DNA from: Candidatus Geocrenenecus sp. JGI 0000106-J15
GTDB taxonomy: Archaea > Thermoproteota > Nitrososphaeria_A > Caldarchaeales > Wolframiiraptoraceae
Assembly: GCA_000405685.1 (NCBI GenBank)
Contig: ASPF01000017.1
Location: 1-50,391, forward strand
Length of the DNA stretch: 50,391 nt
Reading direction: 5' to 3'
Every line of letters starts with the position of its first letter. The first letter of the stretch is position 1. Shown one piece after another: positions 1-6,848 of the stretch. The notes under the pieces were generated by a model, which had not been told where the DNA came from, searched no databases, and saw only the letters and a list, made by a program, of their open reading frames with translations. A program made the position numbers and the translations under genes.

Positions 1-95
1 CCTTCTGGATACACTGCTTCTCTAAATTTTTCTCCAAATCTACTAGTTAACATATCTAGTAAGTCTTTAACGGTTTCTGGAGGTTTTTCAAGATA
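1..95 (-). repeat. Left arm of a 95-nt exact inverted repeat (partner 3345-3439)
   Basis: Bases 1-95 are the exact reverse complement of 3345-3439. Base 96 is the first mismatch, bases 97-101 match again, and similarity then ends. Because base 1 still matches, the repeat may continue beyond the window. Both arms encode the same stretch of a MoaD-like domain, in frame, on opposite strands. Confidence 0.95.
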
Positions 96-155
96 TATCT
101 CGCCCGATCCTGTCAATGTTTTCAGTCTAGAATACATCTTAACCTTAACAGGCAT
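1..155 (-). CDS. MoaD/ThiS-like ubiquitin-fold protein, 3' end cut by window edge
   Basis: Reading the minus strand from an ATG at 155, the frame is open for 51 codons to the window edge and begins MPVKVKMYSRLKTLTG, a typical first beta-hairpin of MoaD-family sulfur carriers, followed by a helix (KPPETVKDLLDML). MoaD carries sulfur as a C-terminal Gly-Gly thiocarboxylate for molybdopterin synthesis; the C-terminus here lies outside the window. It is the last visible gene of a minus-strand operon (26 nt after the DUF2877 stop codon) and fits a supporting role for the molybdenum hydroxylase at 5.5-9.2 kb. The last 95 nt are identical to part of the gene at 2517-3578. Confidence 0.7.
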   Translation of the reverse strand, partial: MPVKVKMYSRLKTLTGSGEIYLEKPPETVKDLLDMLTSRFGEKFREAVYPE

Positions 156-181
156 CTCAGAGTAAGTAGTATTTTCTGTAA

Positions 182-1093
182 TTAATAAAAATTCTCTATG
201 TACCTTATAATATTAGAGACATGGCCTCTGTCTTCAAGGTTATCCAGAACGCAGGCTAGACCAGTTATCACTCCTAATGATATATCAAGACCAGAGATGT
301 GGCCTCTCTCAATGATCCTTATCAAAGAATCTTTTACCAGGTTCTCGTCTCCTTCTAATAGAGCTGATAAAAAGTTCTCTATTCCTGCATCATACATTCC
401 TAACTGTGTGTACTTAAGATACATTGCACTAACCCATGTTGTTGAATTTAAGAGAAGCTTCTCATCCAACCTCACTTTACGTATAGATAGTAACTTATAG
501 AATGAATTTACTATTACGATAAACCCTAGAATAAAATCGTCTCCTGAAGGGGTAAAGCCTTCACCGACTCCTAGTAAAATCTTGTATTTCTCTGAGTCAT
601 GTATAACATCTGTCTCTCTTCTCGAGAAAGGGTAGACGACTTCATCTATGAATTTCCTGAATTCTAGGGTTTTGAATAAGGGGATCTTCATGGATGTGCA
701 GGAATAAAGTATGAAGACAGCTTTCAACGATTTATCAAAGATCTTCTTTACTATCTTCAAGCTCTCCATGTCAGGGTCAGGTAAGTTTCTCGGCTTATAG
801 ATTTCTGGATTATTGATGTTAATTATCAAATCGTTAATCCGTATAGTATTCCTACTGATGTAAGCTTCCCCCTCTATCCTCAGTATTTTATTAAATGGTT
901 TTTCCTGTCTATCCGATGATATAATTATAGTGATTGGAGAAGGATAGTTCTTTCTAGTAACTACGACCATATCATCTTTATAGTCTAAGTAAAATGTATT
1001 CTCAAATAAATGTCGGACTACTGCCCGGGTTTTCTTTTTTATTATCTTGTTAGCATACCATCCTATTGAATCTGCTATATAATTATATTCCAT
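182..1093 (-). CDS. DUF2877 protein (YlbF/AllH-like)
   Basis: This 303-residue protein carries the family signature GVGEGFTPSGDDFILGF near residues 175-191, diagnostic of DUF2877. In E. coli the homologue YlbF (AllH) belongs to the FdrA/YlbE/YlbF set reported to form an oxamate carbamoyltransferase in allantoin breakdown. The gene overlaps the end of the DUF1116 gene by 11 nt, so the two are probably translationally coupled. Homologues of the other members (DUF1116, FdrA, small FdrA partner) all lie within 5.5 kb. Family assignment is firm; carrying over the oxamate activity to an archaeon is inference. Confidence 0.85.
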   Translation of the reverse strand: MEYNYIADSIGWYANKIIKKKTRAVVRHLFENTFYLDYKDDMVVVTRKNYPSPITIIISSDRQEKPFNKILRIEGEAYISRNTIRINDLIININNPEIYKPRNLPDPDMESLKIVKKIFDKSLKAVFILYSCTSMKIPLFKTLEFRKFIDEVVYPFSRRETDVIHDSEKYKILLGVGEGFTPSGDDFILGFIVIVNSFYKLLSIRKVRLDEKLLLNSTTWVSAMYLKYTQLGMYDAGIENFLSALLEGDENLVKDSLIRIIERGHISGLDISLGVITGLACVLDNLEDRGHVSNIIRYIENFY

Positions 1094-2351
1094 ATTCTTC
1101 TACATAGGCTTCGAAAGCTTTCTTGAATACTTCGAAAGGAAATGATACTAGCCCAGCTCCTATCTGACCTATCCCAGGCTGTTTATGAGCTATCCCAGTA
1201 TTTATTGTTGGGACGATCCCCGTCTTTACAATCTTTCTAATATCTACTCCAGTAGGTGTTCCTTGGAAGTTAAGGTATGGTATTAGGAAGTATCTATGCT
1301 TCTTGTAGGTTATTTCATACATCTTATTAGTGATCTCGAAAGCTAGTTGGACGCTGCCTCCAACCCATGAAACTATTGCAGGTGCAGCAGCCATAGCGAA
1401 TCCACCGAATCCAGCGGTCTCAGTTATAGAGCTATCGCCTAAATCTGGGTTTGCGTCTGCCTCATTATATCCAGGGAACCATACACCTTTAGGAGTAGGT
1501 GCTGGAGCTGTAAACCATTTATCTCCTAAGCCGCTTACTCTTATACCTGTTTCAGTACCGTTTCTAGTCATTACGGTTACTATTGTACTATATTTTATGT
1601 TGTGAGCTGCTAACGTCATAGCTTTACCAGTGGCCATGCATAAGTTGAGCATGGTAAAGTTATTATTTGCTAAGAATAGATATACCTGTTTTATTGTTTC
1701 TTTATCGAAGCCTGTCTCAATAATGCTTGAAGTTAACTCTTTCATTAGTAAGCTTGTAGCTGCGATATGTCTATTATGGCATTCATCCCCCATCTGGAGA
1801 GCTTGAGCGATTATAGTTTTTATAGGTATACCCTCTCTTTCCCTTCTAATAATATCTATGGTTGCTTTCAGGACTGGGCCGGCGACTTCCTCCATCCATT
1901 TTAATCTATCTATGACTTCCTTACTATATGCTCCATACCTCAGTACTTTTCCAATCCCTTCATTCATATTAGAGTAAGCACGGTTACCATACTTCTTATC
2001 ATAAATCTCATAGACTGGCATACTGGGAGAGATTATTCCCGCCATAGGTCCTACAGAATTATGTTCATGTGCAGGCTCTAAAACTACCTGTCCAGATCTT
2101 ACTAATCTTTCAGCTTCTTCAACTGAGTCTGCCCAGCCTTCGTATAGTATTGCACCTATTATCGCTCCCCTCATCGGTCCACTTGAATCCTCATAAGAGA
2201 TAGGTGGACCTGCATGCAGTAGCATGTATTCACGTAAACCTGGGATCTTTGCTCCTGCGGGTCCCATATCTATCCATATAGGATCTGCTTCAATCATCTT
2301 TTCTACAGCTTCATTGTTAGCTTTCTCAATCTCATCTTTAATGGAAGACAA
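1083..2351 (-). CDS. DUF1116 protein (YlbE/YahG/AllG-like)
   Basis: A full-length (422 residues) DUF1116 protein. Features typical of the family are an N-terminal region with GPMRGAIIGAILYEGWA (about 59-75), a central segment with QMGDECHNRH (about 187-196), and a Gly-rich C-terminal half (TAGFGGFAMAAAPA). E. coli YlbE (AllG) is the counterpart in the oxamate carbamoyltransferase set. It is the first gene of the minus-strand operon DUF1116-DUF2877-moaD and is divergent from the lyase-family gene at 2517, leaving a 165-bp AT-rich promoter region between them. No catalytic residue can be named from the sequence alone. Confidence 0.88.
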   Translation of the reverse strand: MSSIKDEIEKANNEAVEKMIEADPIWIDMGPAGAKIPGLREYMLLHAGPPISYEDSSGPMRGAIIGAILYEGWADSVEEAERLVRSGQVVLEPAHEHNSVGPMAGIISPSMPVYEIYDKKYGNRAYSNMNEGIGKVLRYGAYSKEVIDRLKWMEEVAGPVLKATIDIIRREREGIPIKTIIAQALQMGDECHNRHIAATSLLMKELTSSIIETGFDKETIKQVYLFLANNNFTMLNLCMATGKAMTLAAHNIKYSTIVTVMTRNGTETGIRVSGLGDKWFTAPAPTPKGVWFPGYNEADANPDLGDSSITETAGFGGFAMAAAPAIVSWVGGSVQLAFEITNKMYEITYKKHRYFLIPYLNFQGTPTGVDIRKIVKTGIVPTINTGIAHKQPGIGQIGAGLVSFPFEVFKKAFEAYVEEYGI

Positions 2352-2516
2352 ATTAGATCAAAAAGAATGATTAACTTGTATTTAAAAAACCTTAATTCTA
2401 CTCATTCTACACTATGATAGCGTCTTAAAATTTTCGATTTAATGTAAAATGCTTCTTCTCTTTAATACTAGAAGCGAAAAACTATTCTAGAGCTAACTTT
2501 GTAGTATCTATTTGAG

Positions 2517-3578
2517 ATGGAGCGTATTTCATCAGCAGTTATCCTTAAACGTAGAAGAATGGATCCAGTAAAACTCTTCAGAGAAGAATTAAAGAAGCCG
2601 GGAATAGTAATGGTTCCAGGGGTCTATAATGCTTTAACTGCAATGCTAGCCGAGAGGATGGGATTTAGAGCTGTCTATGTTTCAGGAGCCGCAGTTACTG
2701 CTTCTCTAGGTTTGCCTGACTTAGGGGTTATAACCTTAGATGAGATGGTTAAGGTAGTAAGCTACATATGTGATTCTATAGATATCCCCGTTATAGTTGA
2801 TATTGATACTGGGTATGGAGAGATATTCAACGTGGTACGAGCTGTTAGAGAATTTGAGAAGATAGGTGTAGCAGCTGTCCAGATAGAAGATCAGGTACTA
2901 CCAAAGAAGTGTGGCCATCTTTCTGGGAAGCATCTTATCCCTCCATATGAGATGGCTGGTAAGATTAGAGCCGCAGCTGAAGCTAGAAGCAACCCTGACT
3001 TTGTTATTATAGCTAGGACTGATGCAAGAGGTGTAACAAGTTTAGAGGATGCAGTTAAGAGAGCAGAGATATATCTAGAAGCAGGTGCAGACGTTATATT
3101 CCCAGAAGCATTAGAATCAGAAGAAGAGTTTGCTGAATTTGCATCAAGAGTTAAGGCACCTTTACTCGCAAATATGACCGAGTTCGGAAGATCTCCACTA
3201 ATAGAAGCAGGTAAACTTGAAAGTATGGGATACAAGTTCGTAATATATCCTGTAACATTACTTAGAGTAGCTATGTACTCTATGAGGAAGGCCTTATCTC
3301 TACTAAGAGAGAAGGGGGCTCAGAAAGAACTTATCTCAGAGATGTATCTTGAAAAACCTCCAGAAACCGTTAAAGACTTACTAGATATGTTAACTAGTAG
3401 ATTTGGAGAAAAATTTAGAGAAGCAGTGTATCCAGAAGGAAGATTGAGAGATAATCTTGTATTAATGGTAAATGGGCATAGCATTAAACTTCTAAAAGGG
3501 TTGGATACACCTCTAAAAGAAGAAGATGAAGTCTACATAGACGTCATAGACATACTAGAAGTTGTTGGAGGAGGATAA
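2517..3578 (+). CDS. Isocitrate lyase/PEP mutase-family enzyme fused to a truncated MoaD-like domain
   Basis: Residues about 15-277 are an ICL/PEP mutase-type barrel: VMVPGVYNALTAMLAERMGF, the metal-binding region DIDTGYGE, and the loop PKKCGHLSGK with catalytic Cys near residue 132. The KKCGH loop favours a lyase (methylisocitrate or dimethylmalate lyase type) over PEP mutase. From about residue 277 to 353 the sequence is MoaD-like (EKPPETVKDLLDML, LVLMVNGHSIKLL, DEVYIDVIDILEVVGGG) and ends in GGG. The lyase lacks its usual last helix and the MoaD part lacks its first beta-hairpin, so the junction does not look like a clean domain fusion. The 95 nt just after the junction are identical to the stand-alone moaD gene at the window start. 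Met15 is a possible alternative start. The lyase call is strong; whether the fusion is biological is open. Confidence 0.75.
   Translation: MERISSAVILKRRRMDPVKLFREELKKPGIVMVPGVYNALTAMLAERMGFRAVYVSGAAVTASLGLPDLGVITLDEMVKVVSYICDSIDIPVIVDIDTGYGEIFNVVRAVREFEKIGVAAVQIEDQVLPKKCGHLSGKHLIPPYEMAGKIRAAAEARSNPDFVIIARTDARGVTSLEDAVKRAEIYLEAGADVIFPEALESEEEFAEFASRVKAPLLANMTEFGRSPLIEAGKLESMGYKFVIYPVTLLRVAMYSMRKALSLLREKGAQKELISEMYLEKPPETVKDLLDMLTSRFGEKFREAVYPEGRLRDNLVLMVNGHSIKLLKGLDTPLKEEDEVYIDVIDILEVVGGG
3345..3439 (+). repeat. Right arm of a 95-nt exact inverted repeat (partner 1-95)
   Basis: This arm begins exactly where lyase-like sequence gives way to MoaD-like sequence inside the gene at 2517-3578. The two arms are inverted and enclose about 3.25 kb holding DUF2877, DUF1116 and the lyase coding region. 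Exact identity over 95 nt means either very recent duplication, gene conversion or inversion, or an assembly effect. Confidence 0.95.
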
Positions 3579-3673
3579 GTCTATCTAAGCCTATTCTCTT
3601 CAATAAATTTCAATAATCAAAATTCATAAGAAATCTTTATTTATAACAACTGGTAGTAGGACTTTGATGAGCC

Positions 3674-5302
3674 TTGGCTATAGTAAGAAACATCGTTAAA
3701 GAGAATTATTTTAGAGACTCTATACAGCTTATGCAGTTATCTGAAGAAGCTAAAAAGATTCCAGGCGTACTTGATGTAGCCTTGGTCATGGCCACCGAGA
3801 CTAATAAAGAGATTCTGGAGAGATTAGGTCTACTAACAGAGGAAGGATCAAGAGCTACTAAGAACGACCTTGTGATCGCTGTAAAAGTAGAAAATGAAGA
3901 ACAACTCAACAGTTCTCTAGCCTCCATAGAAAACATGTTAACTAGAACTTCTATTTCAGCAGCTCCAACTATTACTGAGAGGATATTCTATAGTGTAGAT
4001 TCAGCTATCGAGTTCAACCCAGACGCTAATTTAGCCTTAATTTCTATACCGGGAGAATATGTAAAAGACGTAGCAGTCAGATTGCTTGAGAAAGGAATAC
4101 ATATACACATATTCAGCGACCACGTCCCTATAGAACATGAATTAGAATTAAAGAAGATTGCAAGTAGCAAGGGGTTGCTGGTGCTAGGACCTGGAGCTGG
4201 AACATCCATAATAAATGGGAAGGCAGTTGCTTTTGCAAACTCCGTTAGAAGAGGCAGCATAGGTATCGTTGCAGCTGCTGGCACTGGTCTACAAGAAGTA
4301 AGTGTTCTCCTGGATAAGGTTGGTATAGGTGTTTCTCAAGGACTTGGAGTAGGCGGGAACGATGTAAAAGAAAGCATTGGAGGAATAATGACATTAGATT
4401 GTATCAAAGCTTTAGAGGACGATGAAGAAACAAGCTTAATAATGGTTGTCTCAAAACCACCCGACCCTCCTGTAGTAAAAAAGATAATCAAAAGTATAGA
4501 AGAATCAAAGAAAAAATTTGTCCTCTGCTTTCTAGGTAGTCAAACCTATAAGGTTCCCAAGAAACTCGTGAAGAGAGCATACTCATGTAGGAGTCTACAT
4601 TCTGCTGTATTAAGAGCTGCCAGCATGGTCGGTCCTGAGACTTATAGAGAAGCTGAGACTAAGATCTCGATGAAGCTCTCTGAAATAAAGAAGCTGGTAA
4701 AAGACTTATCGGCAAAATTGAATCCAGAGCAGAAATACATTAGAGCATTGTATACAGGGGGAACATTAATGTATGAATCATTATTGATATATCGGGAGCT
4801 ATTAAAAGATGTCTATAGTAATGCTCCACTAGATCCTAAATATAAGCTTGCAGATTCTTTCAAGAGCTATAAAAATACTGTAGTAGACTTAGGTGAAGAA
4901 GAATTCACAGCTGGAAGAGCTCATCCAATGATCGATCCCACAGTTAGGAAGCTAAGAATAGTTGAAGAAGCTAAAGACTCTGAAGTCGCAGTAATAACTA
5001 TGGATTTTATGCTTGGATACGGCTCTAACCCCGATCCAGTAGAAGCTATGTCTAGCTCTATACTTGAAGCAAGCAAGATTGCCGCAGAAAAAGGTAGGAA
5101 GATAGTATTCATGGGTCACGTATGTGGAACTGAATTAGATCCCCAGAATGCTCTCAAACAAGAAGAGAAACTAAAGAAGATGGGTGTAGTAACATTTCCA
5201 TCGAATGCTTTGATGGCCTTTGCATCAGCTTTACTAGTTAAACGTGGAAAGATAGCTCCTGAGAAAATTAAAAAAGTATATAAAATGTTTCTAGAAAAAT
5301 AG
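3674..5302 (+). CDS. fdrA: FdrA-family protein (AllF-like, acyl-CoA synthetase fold)
   Basis: A 542-residue FdrA-family protein related to succinyl-CoA synthetase alpha subunits. The N-terminal part has KKIPGVLDVALVMATETNK; a CoA-ligase-like region follows with GPGAGTSIINGKAVAF and the Gly-rich GIVAAAGTGLQEV; the C-terminal half has GYGSNPDPVEAM and FMGHVCGTELDPQ. In E. coli FdrA (AllF) acts with YlbE and YlbF in oxamate carbamoyl transfer to yield carbamoyl phosphate. The start is a TTG at 3674, with no good ATG in frame nearby. A small FdrA-partner gene follows 12 nt after the stop, and the lyase-family gene precedes it in the same direction, so the three may be cotranscribed. Confidence 0.88.
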   Translation: MAIVRNIVKENYFRDSIQLMQLSEEAKKIPGVLDVALVMATETNKEILERLGLLTEEGSRATKNDLVIAVKVENEEQLNSSLASIENMLTRTSISAAPTITERIFYSVDSAIEFNPDANLALISIPGEYVKDVAVRLLEKGIHIHIFSDHVPIEHELELKKIASSKGLLVLGPGAGTSIINGKAVAFANSVRRGSIGIVAAAGTGLQEVSVLLDKVGIGVSQGLGVGGNDVKESIGGIMTLDCIKALEDDEETSLIMVVSKPPDPPVVKKIIKSIEESKKKFVLCFLGSQTYKVPKKLVKRAYSCRSLHSAVLRAASMVGPETYREAETKISMKLSEIKKLVKDLSAKLNPEQKYIRALYTGGTLMYESLLIYRELLKDVYSNAPLDPKYKLADSFKSYKNTVVDLGEEEFTAGRAHPMIDPTVRKLRIVEEAKDSEVAVITMDFMLGYGSNPDPVEAMSSSILEASKIAAEKGRKIVFMGHVCGTELDPQNALKQEEKLKKMGVVTFPSNALMAFASALLVKRGKIAPEKIKKVYKMFLEK

Positions 5303-5314
5303 AGGTGATACGAG

Positions 5315-5488
5315 TTGAGTGAGCCAGTGAAGAAGCTTTTCTCATCAAAGCTTAAAGTATTAAATATTGGGTTGGAAATCTTCTATGATTCGTTTAAAGC
5401 TCAGGACGTTGAAGTAATACATGTTAGATGGCAGCCTCCGCCTAAACTTGAAAAAAAGCTGGAAGATGCATTAGAAAAGATCTTCTAA
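5315..5488 (+). CDS. Small FdrA-associated protein (57 residues)
   Basis: An unlisted short gene from TTG 5315 to TAA 5486-5488. The product contains LKVLNIGLEIFYDSFKAQ and VEVIHVRWQPPPKLEKKLE, matching the motif INxGLExFxxxLxxQGxxVVHVxWxPP found in short FdrA-linked proteins and at the start of some YahG/YlbE homologues. A ribosome-binding sequence (AGAGGTGAT, 5301-5309) lies 5 nt before the TTG. It follows fdrA by 12 nt and its stop overlaps the end of the opposing CoxS gene by 4 nt. It is probably a subunit or N-terminal piece of the FdrA/DUF1116 complex. Confidence 0.75.
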   Translation: MSEPVKKLFSSKLKVLNIGLEIFYDSFKAQDVEVIHVRWQPPPKLEKKLEDALEKIF

Positions 5489-5967
5489 ACCTTCTTTCTT
5501 ACTTGATAGTGTTTAGACGCATCTTTTATCGCCTCAATTATTTCATAGTATGTTCCACATCTACATACTATGCCGCTTAAACTTTCTTTGATCTCATCCT
5601 CTGATGCTGATGGGTTTTCTTCTAGGAGTTTATGCGAGGCGAGGACAAAGGCTGGTGTGCAGAATCCGCATTGTAGTGCTCCATGCTCTATGAATGATCT
5701 CTGTATAGGTGCTAGCTCACCATCTCTAGCAAGACCTTCAACAGTCAATATCTCTGAACCATCAACCTCAACAGCAAGAACAAGACAAGACTTAACTAAT
5801 TTACCGTTTAATAGTATACTGCAGAGACCGCATTCTCCACGCCAGCAAGCTGCTTTCACGCTCTTCACTTTTAGCTTATCTCTCAGAACATCTAGTAGTA
5901 TCTCGTTATCCTTAACCTCGACTCTCCTCTTAGATCCATTAACAGTTAAAGTAATCCATCGACCCAT
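5485..5967 (-). CDS. Molybdenum hydroxylase small subunit, 2x[2Fe-2S] (CoxS/XdhC type)
   Basis: At 160 residues this is the usual length for the small electron-transfer subunit. All eight cluster ligands are visible: Cys41, 46, 49 and 61 (CWRGECGLCS, then C61) for the plant-ferredoxin-type cluster, and Cys100, 103, 135 and 137 (CGFC, CRCG) for the second. It passes electrons from the Mo site to the FAD of the medium subunit. It ends the operon CoxG-CoxL-CoxM-CoxS, 2 nt after the CoxM stop. CRCGTY replaces the more common CRCTGY, as in several quinoline/isoquinoline-type hydroxylases. Confidence 0.93.
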   Translation of the reverse strand: MGRWITLTVNGSKRRVEVKDNEILLDVLRDKLKVKSVKAACWRGECGLCSILLNGKLVKSCLVLAVEVDGSEILTVEGLARDGELAPIQRSFIEHGALQCGFCTPAFVLASHKLLEENPSASEDEIKESLSGIVCRCGTYYEIIEAIKDASKHYQVRKKV

Positions 5968-5969
5968 AT

Positions 5970-6848
5970 TCAGCCCACCTCGAATATTCTACTCAAAACA
6001 TTAATTGTCAACAATTTCACAAGATGTCTACGGTAGTCTTCTGTTGCTAGTACATCCGATATTACGTCTATTTCTTTAGAAGCTTTTTCAGCAGCTAGGA
6101 TTACTGCTTCACTAATATTTTTGTTGGTAAGTATTATTTTCTCTGCTTCATAAGCTCTAACAGGCTTTGTGGAAACTGCACCATACACTAATCGAGCATC
6201 TCTCGGCTTCTTACTATCATTGACGTAGGCGGCTAATGTTGCTAGAGCAAATTCCGACCCTGTATTGAACTTCATGAACAAGCTTTTAGCTTCAGGAGGT
6301 AGGTCTGGTAGATATACAGAGGTAACTATCTCGTTAGGTTCTAGACTAATCTCTACGGGTCCCTTGATAAATTCAGATACAGGCATACGTCTAACATTGT
6401 CGACACTCATTATCTCTAGTTCTGCATTATATGCTATCAACGGGACTGGGCCATCAACCCATGGTATTGCTTCGCATATATTTCCAACTAGGGTGGCGCG
6501 ATTTTTAATGATAGGGTCTGAGCCTGCCTTGACTGCTTGATGTAGAGCTACATACTTTTCTCTTACGATATCATGTTTCTCGATCTCTGACATGGTTACT
6601 GTCGCACCTATCTTCAAGCCTTCACCTTTCCTATATTCTATGATCTTTAGTTCCGGTATATCTTTTATATCAATTACATGATTTGGTGCTAGAAGTCTTT
6701 CTTTCATGAATGCAATTAATCCTACTCCTCCAGCCATTACTTTAGCTTCATCTCTAAACTCGTTTAAGAGTTGGAGAGCCTCCTTCAGGCTTTTCGGTTT
6801 ATGATATGTAAACTCTGGTAGAGTTAGGTATGGTGCTCCGAAGCTCAT
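5970..6848 (-). CDS. Molybdenum hydroxylase FAD-binding medium subunit (CoxM/XdhB type)
   Basis: This 292-residue protein has the FAD-binding signatures of the vanillyl-alcohol-oxidase fold: VMAGGVGLIAFMKE (about 38-50) and NRATLVGNICEAIPW (about 116-130). FAD takes electrons from the small subunit and passes them to an unknown acceptor. Its start overlaps the end of the large-subunit gene by 4 nt (ATGA), a standard coupling arrangement, and 2 nt separate it from the small-subunit gene. Confidence 0.92.
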   Translation of the reverse strand: MSFGAPYLTLPEFTYHKPKSLKEALQLLNEFRDEAKVMAGGVGLIAFMKERLLAPNHVIDIKDIPELKIIEYRKGEGLKIGATVTMSEIEKHDIVREKYVALHQAVKAGSDPIIKNRATLVGNICEAIPWVDGPVPLIAYNAELEIMSVDNVRRMPVSEFIKGPVEISLEPNEIVTSVYLPDLPPEAKSLFMKFNTGSEFALATLAAYVNDSKKPRDARLVYGAVSTKPVRAYEAEKIILTNKNISEAVILAAEKASKEIDVISDVLATEDYRRHLVKLLTINVLSRIFEVG

